In this document: in pieces, positions 17,462 to 25,794 of the stretch
Layout of the letters: every line of letters begins with the position of its first letter
Position numbering within the stretch: position 1 is the stretch's first letter
Source of the DNA: an uncultured Verrucomicrobia subdivision 3 bacterium
GTDB taxonomy: Bacteria; Verrucomicrobiota; Verrucomicrobiia; Limisphaerales; UBA11358
Direction of reading: 5' to 3'
DNA length: 64,000 nt
NCBI GenBank assembly: GCA_903884535.1
Contig: CAISEZ010000164.1
Coordinates: 1-64,000, forward strand
The notes under the pieces: model-generated
Told to the model about the DNA's origin: nothing
Database searches by the model: none
Seen by the model: the letters and a program-made list of their open reading frames with translations, nothing else
Translations under genes and position numbers: made by a program

Positions 17462-18004
17462 TTATTTTTTATCTTCCGCCTTCCATGTCGGCGCATTGGT
17501 TCCTTTGGCAAAATCAATTGAGACGGAATTGATGCAATAGCGCTGGCCGGTCGGCGCGGGGCCGTCGTCAAAGACGTGGCCGAGATGGCTGCCGCAGTTC
17601 GCGCACAAGACTTCCGTGCGGTGCATGCCAAAACTACTGTCGTCACGCGCGATCACTTTGCCCTGCGCCGCGATTTCCGAAAAGCTCGGCCAGCCGCAGC
17701 CCGAATCAAACTTGTCGTCCGACTTGAACAACACCTCGCCGCACGCGGCGCAGCGATACACGCCCGGCTCCTTGGTGTTCCAGTATTTGCCGGTGAACGG
17801 ACGTTCCGTGCCGGCCTCGCGCAGGACGTGATATTGTTCAGGCGTCAGGATTTTGCGCCATTCGGCTTCAGTGCGTTGGAGTGGGAATTTCATGGTTGAG
17901 TTGGTTGAATTGTTCATGGCCGCCGGGCTGTTTGTGGAGCCGGCCTCGCAGCCGGTGACGAAGGACATCGCACCAAGCGCCAATAAAATCAAAGTTTTTT
18001 TCAT
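17462..18004 (-). CDS. msrB: Peptide-methionine (R)-S-oxide reductase MsrB, lipoprotein form
   Basis: Repairs methionine-R-sulfoxide in proteins. The start at ATG 18004 gives MKKTLILLALGAMSFVTGC, a lipoprotein signal with Cys19, so the enzyme is probably membrane-anchored in the periplasm. The MsrB domain (about 45-165) shows YRCAACGEVLFKS and EVLCANCGSHLGHVF, with the two zinc-binding CxxC pairs, GCGWPSF, and RYCINSVSIDF with the catalytic Cys157. A Ser/Asn/Thr-rich spacer (about 20-42) separates anchor and domain. Its ATG overlaps the stop of the AddB-like gene by 4 nt (18001-18004), so the two are probably translationally coupled despite unrelated roles. Confidence 0.92.
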   Translation of the reverse strand: MKKTLILLALGAMSFVTGCEAGSTNSPAAMNNSTNSTMKFPLQRTEAEWRKILTPEQYHVLREAGTERPFTGKYWNTKEPGVYRCAACGEVLFKSDDKFDSGCGWPSFSEIAAQGKVIARDDSSFGMHRTEVLCANCGSHLGHVFDDGPAPTGQRYCINSVSIDFAKGTNAPTWKAEDKK

Positions 18005-21000
18005 GTTGTTTCGTTCGTTTCCGTTGACCGCAAGTTGCGCCACTGGTGCGTCCACGGATCGATCCGGCACGCCGCGCGGTAATCGCAATAATCGCACGCC
18101 GTCGTGCTGCCTTTGCGATACGGATCAACCGCCGCCGCGCCGGAGAAAATCTGAACGCCGAGCGACCGCAATTGCTCCTCCACTTGGTCGAGCAAGCCGG
18201 CGAATTCCCCGCCGGAAATCGCCTCTGCGGAATTGGACGGCAGTTTGCCGTCTTTGTTCAAACGGAAATTGAACTGATCACCTTTACTCACATCGGGTCG
18301 CCGGTCAAATTTCCGCAGCTCGCTCGCGTTGAACCGGCCGTTGTGAAGATATGCCATTTTCTTCGCCTCAACGCCGTCCAAAACTTCTGCGCGCGAGCCG
18401 CCGCCTTTAAAATCGCCGCGCAAGTTCACATAAAACGCACCGGCGGGAATGATTTTTTCCGCGCCAAAAAAATCGAGGGGATTGGGCCATTGCCGCAACG
18501 CGCCGAGATACGCCAGCAATTGCAATTGGATGCCGTTTTGCACGAGCAGCGAATCCAGCTTTTTGCCACCGGATTTGTAATCCGTCACGACCGCCAACGC
18601 TTCGCCGGTGGTCGTCCGCGAGGACCGCCATAAATCCACGCGGTCAATGCGGCCTTGCAACGCGAGCTTGCGACCGTTGCCGAGTTCAATTTCCCACGCC
18701 GGCGCGCGATCGTCCTTGCCGCCGAAGCCGATCTCCGCCGCCGCCGGATCGAAGTCATACTGCGTGTGCATCCAGCCAATGATGACCTCGACAAAATCCT
18801 GCAACGCCGTCGCGAGCGACCGCGCGGCGAAAATGGTTTCCGCCGAATCGCTGAATAGACCGTCGCGGAAATGTTCCATCTGCGCGTTCGCAATCTGGCC
18901 GATGCGTGCGCGCGCTTCGACCGGCGACAGATCGCGCCAGCGCTTGCCTTCCGCTTGCAACTGTTCGTGAAAAATTTTCAACACATCGTGTTGGAAATTG
19001 CCGCGCTCGCGGGCGTCCACTTCGAACACCTTGCGTTCGTTCGCACGCAAACCGGAGCGAACAAAAAAGCGGAACGGGCACTGCGCGAATTCTTCCAGCC
19101 GGCTTACCGACGACCGCAGGACTGGCGCGTAAAGTTTTTCCGCCAGCACCGGCGAAAGGTTTTCCTTTTCATCCGGCTCGTGCAATCCGGCGAGTTTTTC
19201 CGCCAGCAATTTGAGCTTGGGCAGTTCGAGCAGACTTTCCCAGCTTTCAGTTTTGAGTTTTGAATTTTGAATCGTCGTCAGCGGTGCCACAAGTTCGCTC
19301 TCGTGTTCCGCCGCGCGCCAATCATGCTCGGTGGAAAATTCATTGGTCGTGAGCTGGGGAAAAACGCGTTGCAGTTGCGCGATGAACGAGGATGGATTCA
19401 ACGTCTTGCCGTCGGCGGTCTGGCGCGCAAACGTGAGCGCCAGCTTTTCGTTCGCGCGTGTGCAAGCGATGTAGCCGAGATATCGCTCGCGGGAAATCTG
19501 GTCGAACAAATTCGCACCGAGCGGCGCGTTTTGCTTTTCCAATTCGTCGCGGTCCGAGTTCGTCAAAATCACCGGCGCCGCCGGCGCGGCGGGGAAAACG
19601 GATTCATTGACGCCCAGCAAAACGGCGAATTTCAGGTTCGGGTTTCGCGCGCGGTCAATTGCGCCGACGAGCACTTCGTCCAACGCCGGCGGGATCACGC
19701 CGACGCTGAGATTCGCCAGCCCGGCTTCGAGAATCGGCAGCCAGTCGCGCAACGGCAGTGTTTCGCGCGGGAAAGCGAGCGTAAGGTTTTCCAGCCAGAC
19801 GTTCATCTGTTCCCAGACGGTGTGGTGCGGCGATGCGGGATTTTCGAGCGCCCAGCGTTCGAGTGTGTCCTCAACTTTCAAATCGCTCCACAGCCGGCGC
19901 AAGGCTTCGGCGAGATCGGGACCGGTCGGCGGCGATTGTTTCAAGCCAACGCGACTCTGAAATTTTTCAAATGGCGGAAAAATAATTTCCCGCAAGCGTT
20001 CGCTATTCTCATCGGGCAACGGCTCGCGCCATTTTTTGCCGTGCCAGCCGAACTCCATCGCCTTGTTTTCCAGATTATCGATGAATTCCTGCTCGACGGG
20101 AGCGAAGCCGGCTTTGAGCGCCGCAAACCAGTCGTCGCTCTGCCAGTCGCACGCGACCGTGCGGAGCGCATTGCGCGTGAGTTCGGCCAGCGGATGATGT
20201 GCCACGCTTTCACGACGATCGAGAAAAAATGGAATGTCGTAGCGCCGAAAGATGCGCGCGAGCGGCTTGTGATAACCATCCAATCGCCGCACCAGCACGG
20301 CGCAATCGCGAAAGCGGTTGCCCGCGCGGACGAATTTCAAAACTTCGCGCGCCGCGAAAATGGCTTCGGCTTCGGGATTTGCGCACGCGGTCATGGAAAT
20401 TTGCGTCGTCAGGTTCGGTATCTCCAAGCCGGCGGCATTGGGCAACGACCAGTTTTGCTCCAGCTCCGCGAGCGAAGAATTTTCGACAAAGCGGCTTTTG
20501 CTGGCGTCGCGTTTGAGGATTTCTGTCGCGACGTGGCTGCCGGGCAGGTTGGAAATCTGCGCGCGGCATTGTTGAAAGGTTTTGCCGATGGCTGCCCAGA
20601 TTGAAAGCCAGGAGGCATCCGGCGTTGGCTCGGTTTCGAGACAAAACGCCAGCGTGGCCTGCTCGCATAGGGGCACCACCGCGGAGAGCAGCGCAAGTTC
20701 CTGCGGCGTCATCTCGGCGAAGCCATCGAGCCACAGGGCTTCAATTTTGAATTTTGAATTCCGAACTTTGAATCCACTGCGCAGGGCTTCGGTTGCCACA
20801 TCCAACAAGTTGTTCGCGTCCTGCAGTCCGTGTTCGCGCAACCAGTCGGCATATTTTTCCGAAAGTAGCGCGAGGTCGTGAAGCTTGTCGCGGAGTTCGC
20901 GGCGCAAATCGTTTTTCGCAGCAATTTCGCGTAGTTTGGCGGGCGTGAACTGATGCTGCTGCAACTCGGCGAGTAGCGTGCCGAGTTCCTGCGCGAAGCC

Positions 21001-21351
21001 GGAGCGGCGGGCGCTGCCGCGAAACAATTGCAACTCCTCCGCGTGCCTTTGCAGGAGTGCGCGCAACACCATGAGCCGGCCTTCGACGGACAACAGTTTT
21101 GGCGGCGCAATGTTCAGCTTTTCGAAAATATATTTCGCCAGCCGGTCGAAGGAAAAGATATGCAGCCGCGTGTAACCGGAAATTTCATCGTCGGCCAGCA
21201 ACTGGCGCTCGAGCTGGAAGGTGGCCTGCTTTGGCGCGAGCAAAATCAGCGGATCGCCATCGGGATTCCTGGCCAGAGCGGCACGCACCTCGGTAAGACA
21301 TCGAAACGTCTTGCCGCTGCCGGCGGGGCCGAGGAGAAAGCGCGCTTGCAC
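18001..21351 (-). CDS. addB: AddB-like Fe-S PD-(D/E)XK nuclease/helicase subunit
   Basis: Large protein (1116 residues from GTG 21351) resembling the AddB subunit of AddAB-type double-strand-break resection enzymes. It opens MQARFLLGPAGSGKTFRC with a Walker A motif. The middle is helicase-like (VLVRRLDGYHKPLARIF, FAVLLGVNESVFPAAPA). The C-terminal nuclease has VVTDYKSGGKKLD. Cys758 (LEEFAQCPFRFF) and the final CDYCDYRAAC (Cys1086, 1089, 1095) match the CxxCx5C layout of the AddB iron-sulfur cluster. An in-frame TTG at 21369 would add six residues, but it lies inside an octamer repeat array, so GTG is preferred. Two heptamer arrays lie inside the gene. No addA is adjacent; msrB follows with a 4-nt overlap. 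Confidence 0.83.
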   Translation of the reverse strand: MQARFLLGPAGSGKTFRCLTEVRAALARNPDGDPLILLAPKQATFQLERQLLADDEISGYTRLHIFSFDRLAKYIFEKLNIAPPKLLSVEGRLMVLRALLQRHAEELQLFRGSARRSGFAQELGTLLAELQQHQFTPAKLREIAAKNDLRRELRDKLHDLALLSEKYADWLREHGLQDANNLLDVATEALRSGFKVRNSKFKIEALWLDGFAEMTPQELALLSAVVPLCEQATLAFCLETEPTPDASWLSIWAAIGKTFQQCRAQISNLPGSHVATEILKRDASKSRFVENSSLAELEQNWSLPNAAGLEIPNLTTQISMTACANPEAEAIFAAREVLKFVRAGNRFRDCAVLVRRLDGYHKPLARIFRRYDIPFFLDRRESVAHHPLAELTRNALRTVACDWQSDDWFAALKAGFAPVEQEFIDNLENKAMEFGWHGKKWREPLPDENSERLREIIFPPFEKFQSRVGLKQSPPTGPDLAEALRRLWSDLKVEDTLERWALENPASPHHTVWEQMNVWLENLTLAFPRETLPLRDWLPILEAGLANLSVGVIPPALDEVLVGAIDRARNPNLKFAVLLGVNESVFPAAPAAPVILTNSDRDELEKQNAPLGANLFDQISRERYLGYIACTRANEKLALTFARQTADGKTLNPSSFIAQLQRVFPQLTTNEFSTEHDWRAAEHESELVAPLTTIQNSKLKTESWESLLELPKLKLLAEKLAGLHEPDEKENLSPVLAEKLYAPVLRSSVSRLEEFAQCPFRFFVRSGLRANERKVFEVDARERGNFQHDVLKIFHEQLQAEGKRWRDLSPVEARARIGQIANAQMEHFRDGLFSDSAETIFAARSLATALQDFVEVIIGWMHTQYDFDPAAAEIGFGGKDDRAPAWEIELGNGRKLALQGRIDRVDLWRSSRTTTGEALAVVTDYKSGGKKLDSLLVQNGIQLQLLAYLGALRQWPNPLDFFGAEKIIPAGAFYVNLRGDFKGGGSRAEVLDGVEAKKMAYLHNGRFNASELRKFDRRPDVSKGDQFNFRLNKDGKLPSNSAEAISGGEFAGLLDQVEEQLRSLGVQIFSGAAAVDPYRKGSTTACDYCDYRAACRIDPWTHQWRNLRSTETNETT
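19251..19271. repeat. Heptamer array (TTTTGAR)3 inside the AddB-like gene
   Basis: The units are TTTTGAG, TTTTGAA and TTTTGAA. On the coding strand they encode IQNSKLKTE, a lysine-rich loop. Three units equal 21 nt, which keeps the reading frame. Confidence 0.8.
20745..20772. repeat. Degenerate heptamer array inside the AddB-like gene
   Basis: The units are TTTTGAA, TTTTGAA, TTCCGAA and CTTTGAA. On the coding strand they encode FKVRNSKFKIEA between two helicase-like segments, in the same style as the array at 19251. Confidence 0.8.
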
Positions 21352-21364
21352 ACGGAAGTTTTCA

Positions 21365-21388
21365 CGCAAAGGCGCAAAGGCGCAAAGG
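21365..21388. repeat. Octamer array (CGCAAAGG)3 directly upstream of the AddB-like start
   Basis: Three perfect CGCAAAGG units. In the sense of the minus-strand gene they read CCTTTGCG and end 13 nt before GTG 21351. The TTG codon at 21369 lies inside the array. A related octamer array occupies the same position before argC. Confidence 0.85.
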
Positions 21389-21458
21389 AATTTGTTTAAG
21401 TATGAAAAATTATTTCTCGAATCCCTTCGTTCCGTTAATCTGCGTGCCTGACTTGCAA

Positions 21459-22940
21459 ATGAAAATTTCCATCCAAGAACTCATGGTTCGCAGCGGCGTG
21501 GCGTTTGGCACCAGCGGCGCACGCGGCCTGGCCACAGCGATGACCGATTCGGTCTGTTACGCCTATGCCAAAGGATTTCTCCAATACCTTGAATCCATTG
21601 GCGAAATCAAGCGCGCGGACGAATGCGTTGCCGTCGGCGGCGATTTCCGACCCAGCACGAGCCGCGTGATGGAAGCGGTCTGTCGTGCGGCGGATGATCT
21701 CGGCTACCGCGCGGTGAACTGCGGAAAAATCCCGTCGCCGGCGGTCGCGTTATTTGGGTTTGAAAATAAAATCCCATCGATCATGGTCACGGGGAGTCAC
21801 ATTCCGGATGACCGCAACGGCATCAAGTTCAACAAGTGCGCTGGAGAGGTTTTAAAGTCCGACGAACAAGGCATGAGCAGCCAGATTGTGGAGCTGGACG
21901 ACGCGATGTTTGGGGTGGATGGAAATTTTGCGAAGCCAGCCGCACCGCACGAAGTTTCGCCCGTGGCCGGGGAAAATTACGCGATGCGCTACCTGAATTT
22001 TTTTGCGCCCGACGCGCTGGCAGGTTTGCGAGTCGGCGTTTATCAACACTCCGCCGTCGGGCGCGATGTGCTGGTGAAAATTTTTTCGCACCTCGGAGCG
22101 GAAGTCACGCCGCTGGGCCGCTCGGAGAAATTCATTCCGGTGGACACCGAGGCCATCCGGCCGGAGGACGTGGAACTGGCACGCGAGTGGGCGGCGACCG
22201 GGAAATTTGACGCCATTGTTTCCGCCGACGGCGACAGCGACCGTCCACTGGTCAGCGATGAACATGGCCACTGGCTGCGCGGCGACATCGCGGGAATTCT
22301 CTGCGCGAAATTTCTGGCCGCGGATTCAATCAGCACGCCGGTGAGCTGCAATACGGCAGTGGAAAAATGCGGTTGGTTCCGCGACGTCCGCCGCACGCGC
22401 ATCGGCTCGCCGTTTGTGGTGGCCTCGATGATTCAAGCCAGCGCTGACGGGGCAAAACGCGTGGTCGGTTACGAAGCTAACGGCGGATTTTTGCTGAACT
22501 CGGACATCGAATCTGGCGGCAGAAAATTGCGCGCCCTGCCGACGCGCGACGCGGTGATCGTGATGCTGGGCATCTTGTTGCTCGCCAAAGCAGAAGGCAA
22601 AACCATTTCGCAACTGGCGGCCAATTTGCCGGCGCGGTTCACGGCGAGCGACCGTTTGAAAAATTTTGCGACGGAAAATAGCGCGGCGCTGCTGGCGCGG
22701 TTTAATTCTGGCGACGAAGCGGCCGACAAAATTGAAATAGGAAAAATGTTCGGCGAGATTTGCGGTCGTGTGCAGAGTTTGAACCGCACGGACGGGTTGC
22801 GAATAATTTTTGCAAACGACGAAATTATCCACCTGCGTCCGTCCGGCAATGCGCCGGAATTCCGGGTTTACGCTGAGGCGGCGACGGACGAGCGGGCCCG
22901 CGAAATCACCCGGTTATCGCTGGTGAAAATAGCCGGTTGA
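21459..22940 (+). CDS. Phosphomannomutase/phosphoglucomutase family protein
   Basis: Cytosolic alpha-D-phosphohexomutase of 493 residues, interconverting hexose 1- and 6-phosphates for nucleotide-sugar supply. ATG 21459 is chosen because the domain starts at once (MKISIQELMVRSGVAFGTSGARG); an upstream in-frame ATG at 21402 adds an unrelated prefix. MVTGSHIPDDRNG holds the phosphorylated Ser113, DGDSDRP (257-263) is the metal-binding loop, YEANGGFLL is the sugar-binding loop, and HLRPSGNAPEFRVY is the C-terminal phosphate-binding segment. The usual second residue pattern TASHNP is TGSHIP here. The exact sugar cannot be told from sequence. It stands alone on the plus strand and converges, 3 nt apart, with the efflux operon. 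Confidence 0.87.
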   Translation: MKISIQELMVRSGVAFGTSGARGLATAMTDSVCYAYAKGFLQYLESIGEIKRADECVAVGGDFRPSTSRVMEAVCRAADDLGYRAVNCGKIPSPAVALFGFENKIPSIMVTGSHIPDDRNGIKFNKCAGEVLKSDEQGMSSQIVELDDAMFGVDGNFAKPAAPHEVSPVAGENYAMRYLNFFAPDALAGLRVGVYQHSAVGRDVLVKIFSHLGAEVTPLGRSEKFIPVDTEAIRPEDVELAREWAATGKFDAIVSADGDSDRPLVSDEHGHWLRGDIAGILCAKFLAADSISTPVSCNTAVEKCGWFRDVRRTRIGSPFVVASMIQASADGAKRVVGYEANGGFLLNSDIESGGRKLRALPTRDAVIVMLGILLLAKAEGKTISQLAANLPARFTASDRLKNFATENSAALLARFNSGDEAADKIEIGKMFGEICGRVQSLNRTDGLRIIFANDEIIHLRPSGNAPEFRVYAEAATDERAREITRLSLVKIAG

Positions 22941-22943
22941 AAT

Positions 22944-24500
22944 TCAATGCGCGGCGGCGGCCGGTTTTTTAACGAACTGCACGCGCTTGAACAGAAAAAC
23001 CAGCGGAATGCCGCCGAGCGCCAGCACGCCGAACAGAAAGAAATTATCCACGAACGCCCACAGGTGCGCCTGCTGATCGAGCAGTGAATAAACGGCGGCA
23101 TAAGCCTGCTGCGTCGCGCTCACGGGATCCGTGTGACGCGAAAGGAGATTTTTGGCAGCGGCAAACCGCTGCGCAAATGCCGGGTCGGTCGGCGTCAGAT
23201 GTCCGACCATCAGGGCTTGATGCGATTGCGCGCCGCGCGCCAGCATGGTGGTGACGAATGCGATGCCGATGCTGCCGCCGAGATTGCGCATTAAATTATA
23301 GAGCCCGCTGGCGTTGCCGATCTGCGCCTGGCTGAGCTGGCTCATTGTCGTCGTCGTCAAGGGCACAAAAATAAAACTAATGGCGATCCCGTTGACGATG
23401 CTTGGCCAGATGACGTTGCCCATGCCGACTTGCAGGTTGATGTTCGCGAGCAGGAACGATGAATACGCCAGCGTCACAAATCCGATGCATAACATCCAGC
23501 GCACCCGGATTTTTCCGACCATGCGCCCGACGAAAAATGTGGTGAAGAATGCCGCCACGCCGCGCGGGCTCATGGCGTAACCGGCTTGCAGCGCCGGATA
23601 ACCCATCAGCGTTTGCAGGAACAATGGCAGTTGCGCCGTGGTGCCGTAAAGAATCGCCGCCAGCGAGGTCATCAAAATCAAACCGATGGTGAAATTGCGG
23701 TTTTTGAAAACGTGCAGGTCCACCAACGGATGATCGGTTTGAAATTCCCACCAGATGAAACTCAAAAAAGAAACCACCGACGTGAACGTGAACCAGCGCA
23801 CCCATTCCGCGCCGAGCCAGTCGGCTTCCTGGCCTTTGTCCAACACGATTTGCATCGTGCCCAGCCACACGGCCAGCAGCGCGAAGCCGATGTAGTCAAT
23901 CGTCGCATGAACATTGCGTTTAATGTAAGGCGGATCTTCGACGACCCATTTCGCCATGAGCACCGCGAAAATTCCCACCGGCACGTTGATGTAAAAAATC
24001 CAGCGCCAGGAATAGCTGTCCGTAATCCACCCGCCCATCGTCGGGCCAAGAATCGGCGCGACGACCACGCCCTGCGCGAAGACCGCCATTGCCGCGCCGC
24101 GCTTTTGCGGTGGAAAACTTTCGAGCATGATGGACTGCGCGATTGGCACCATCGCGCCGCCGCCGAAGCCCTGCAAAATCCGCGCGATCACCAGCGTCGG
24201 CAAATCCCACGCCAGCCCGCATAACGCTGACGCGAACGTGAACATGACGATGCACGAAAGCAGCACGCGTTTGCGGCCGAAATAATTTCCTAGCCAACCG
24301 GTCATTGGCAGCACGATGGCGTTGGCGACGAGATAGCTCGTGAGCACCCAGGTTGCCTCTTCCGGCGTGGCCGACAGGCCGCCCGCGATGTGCGGCAGCG
24401 CGATGTTGGCGATGGACGTGTCCAGCACCTCCATGAACACCGCCAGCATCACCGTGAGCGTGATCAGCCACGGATTGTGGCGTGGATGCCATTCCTGCAT
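22944..24500 (-). CDS. DHA2-family MFS drug exporter, EmrB type
   Basis: Inner-membrane proton-driven exporter of 518 residues with about 14 predicted membrane segments. The signature LDTSIANIALPHIAGGL lies in segment 1, WVLTSYLVANAIVLP in segment 2 and GWLGNYFGRKRVLL in the cytoplasmic loop, all typical of EmrB/QacA proteins. Together with the adaptor encoded just upstream it would form an EmrAB-type pump for hydrophobic compounds. It is the last gene of the TetR-controlled operon, separated from emrA by 58 nt that contain a heptamer array and a weak T-rich hairpin. No outer-membrane channel gene is present in the window. Confidence 0.9.
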   Translation of the reverse strand: MQEWHPRHNPWLITLTVMLAVFMEVLDTSIANIALPHIAGGLSATPEEATWVLTSYLVANAIVLPMTGWLGNYFGRKRVLLSCIVMFTFASALCGLAWDLPTLVIARILQGFGGGAMVPIAQSIMLESFPPQKRGAAMAVFAQGVVVAPILGPTMGGWITDSYSWRWIFYINVPVGIFAVLMAKWVVEDPPYIKRNVHATIDYIGFALLAVWLGTMQIVLDKGQEADWLGAEWVRWFTFTSVVSFLSFIWWEFQTDHPLVDLHVFKNRNFTIGLILMTSLAAILYGTTAQLPLFLQTLMGYPALQAGYAMSPRGVAAFFTTFFVGRMVGKIRVRWMLCIGFVTLAYSSFLLANINLQVGMGNVIWPSIVNGIAISFIFVPLTTTTMSQLSQAQIGNASGLYNLMRNLGGSIGIAFVTTMLARGAQSHQALMVGHLTPTDPAFAQRFAAAKNLLSRHTDPVSATQQAYAAVYSLLDQQAHLWAFVDNFFLFGVLALGGIPLVFLFKRVQFVKKPAAAAH

Positions 24501-24502
24501 AG

Positions 24503-24523
24503 AAATTAAAAATTAAAAATGCA
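24503..24523. repeat. Heptamer array (AAATTAA)2-AAATGCA between emrA-like and emrB-like genes
   Basis: The units are AAATTAA, AAATTAA and AAATGCA. They lie immediately upstream of the exporter start codon (ATG at 24500 on the minus strand), where a ribosome-binding site would be expected. Confidence 0.7.
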
Positions 24524-24558
24524 AAGTGAAAAAACCGGCGGAGCCTGCGTTTTTCGGT

Positions 24559-25794
24559 TCATTTTTGCGCCACTGATTTCCTGTTGGTGACGAGAACGAA
24601 AACCAGCACCGACGGGCCGGCGATGATGATGGCCATGAGCGTAATCGCCCACGCGGGCAAAACAAACTGGCGCACCTGCACGCTCGGCGTGACCGTCAGG
24701 CCGGGGCCAATGACGTGATCGGCGGGCAGCGCGTCGTCGAAAATGATTTTCACCGGCACGCGCTGGATGACTTTCACGAAATTACCCGTGGCGTTTTCCG
24801 GCGGCAGCAGGCTGAACTGCGCGCCGCTGCCGGCCTGCACGCTGTCCACATGCGCGCGGAATTCTTTGCCGCCGAGCGCGTCAATCGCCACGATCACCGG
24901 CTGGCCGGGCTTCATGGATTTCAATTGTGATTCCTTGAAGTTTGCCACCACCCAGACTTCCGGCGGCACGAGGGACATCAGTTGCTGGCCGGTTTGAACA
25001 TAATCGCCGGCCTCCACGGCCTTGCGCGTCACGCGGCCGTCGGCGGGCGCGCAAATTTTTGTGTAGGCGAGATTGATCTGGGCGGCGGCGATGTTCGTCT
25101 GCGCCTCACGCAATTGCGCCTGCACGGTGGCGACCTGAGCCCACGCGGCGTCGAGCGTGCGATTCGCTTCCACGACGCGGGAGTTCGCTTCGATCACATT
25201 CTCATTCGCCGATTTCAAGTCAGCCTGCGCTTTGGTGTTGGCGGCCTGCGTCGAGTCGAATTCCTGCTGCGAAACAGTTTTTTGTTTCAGCAAATCCTGG
25301 GCGCGTTCCAAATCGGCTTGCGTTTTTTTGGCGGTGGAATCGGCGGAGTCCGCATCGGCCTGCGCCTTGCGCACGTCGGCTTCGGCAGTGGTGACTTTGG
25401 CCTGCATTAATTGCCAGCCCGCCAGCATCGTCTGGCAACTTGCCTGCTGCGCTTCCGCCGCCGCCGTTTTTTGCGCGACGGTCATGGCGTAATCGGTGGA
25501 ATCAATTTCCACGAGCAAATCATTTGAGCGCACCATCTGGTTGTCCAAAACGTGAACGGCGGCCACTTGCCCGGAAATGCGCGGCGCGATGGAAACGACG
25601 TGCCCGGCGATGAAGGCGTCATCGGTGGCTTCGTGGGTGAACACGTCCACGAGATACGCGATGCCGAAATACAGCAGCACCACAAGCACGAGGGCGGCCG
25701 GCCAGAGAAATTTTGGCGAATTAAATTTTGTGGCGGAGTCGTCCGGCGCGATGACTACCGGCGGCGTGGCGTTGGCTGGCGGATTTTCATTCAT
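24559..25794 (-). CDS. HlyD/EmrA-family membrane-fusion adaptor
   Basis: Periplasmic adaptor of 411 residues linking an inner-membrane exporter to an outer-membrane channel. One N-terminal membrane segment (about 28-50, FLWPAALVLVVLLYFGIAYLV) is followed by a biotinyl-lipoyl half (ISGQVAAVHVLDNQMV). A long alanine- and glutamine-rich coiled coil spans about residues 100-215, then the second lipoyl half (ICAPADGRVTRKAVEAGDYV) and a beta-barrel. A second hydrophobic stretch at the very C-terminus (AWAITLMAIIIAGPSVLVFVL) is unusual for this family. Its ATG overlaps the stop of the RND permease by 4 nt, tying the EmrAB pair to the RND pair in one transcript. Confidence 0.88.
   Translation of the reverse strand: MNENPPANATPPVVIAPDDSATKFNSPKFLWPAALVLVVLLYFGIAYLVDVFTHEATDDAFIAGHVVSIAPRISGQVAAVHVLDNQMVRSNDLLVEIDSTDYAMTVAQKTAAAEAQQASCQTMLAGWQLMQAKVTTAEADVRKAQADADSADSTAKKTQADLERAQDLLKQKTVSQQEFDSTQAANTKAQADLKSANENVIEANSRVVEANRTLDAAWAQVATVQAQLREAQTNIAAAQINLAYTKICAPADGRVTRKAVEAGDYVQTGQQLMSLVPPEVWVVANFKESQLKSMKPGQPVIVAIDALGGKEFRAHVDSVQAGSGAQFSLLPPENATGNFVKVIQRVPVKIIFDDALPADHVIGPGLTVTPSVQVRQFVLPAWAITLMAIIIAGPSVLVFVLVTNRKSVAQK

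Noticed and set aside
19267-20604. 445-codon frame antisense to the AddB-like gene
   Set aside because: Composition is Arg/Gln/Phe-rich without domains, and the minus-strand protein has complete family motifs.
16690-20772. CRISPR-like interpretation of the short repeats
   Set aside because: Units are 7 nt, contiguous and lack spacers; no cas genes are present.
24501-24558. Terminator between the EmrA-like and EmrB-like genes
   Set aside because: The only stem (AACCG/CGGTT) is 5 bp with a 17-nt loop, so it is too weak to call despite the T-run.
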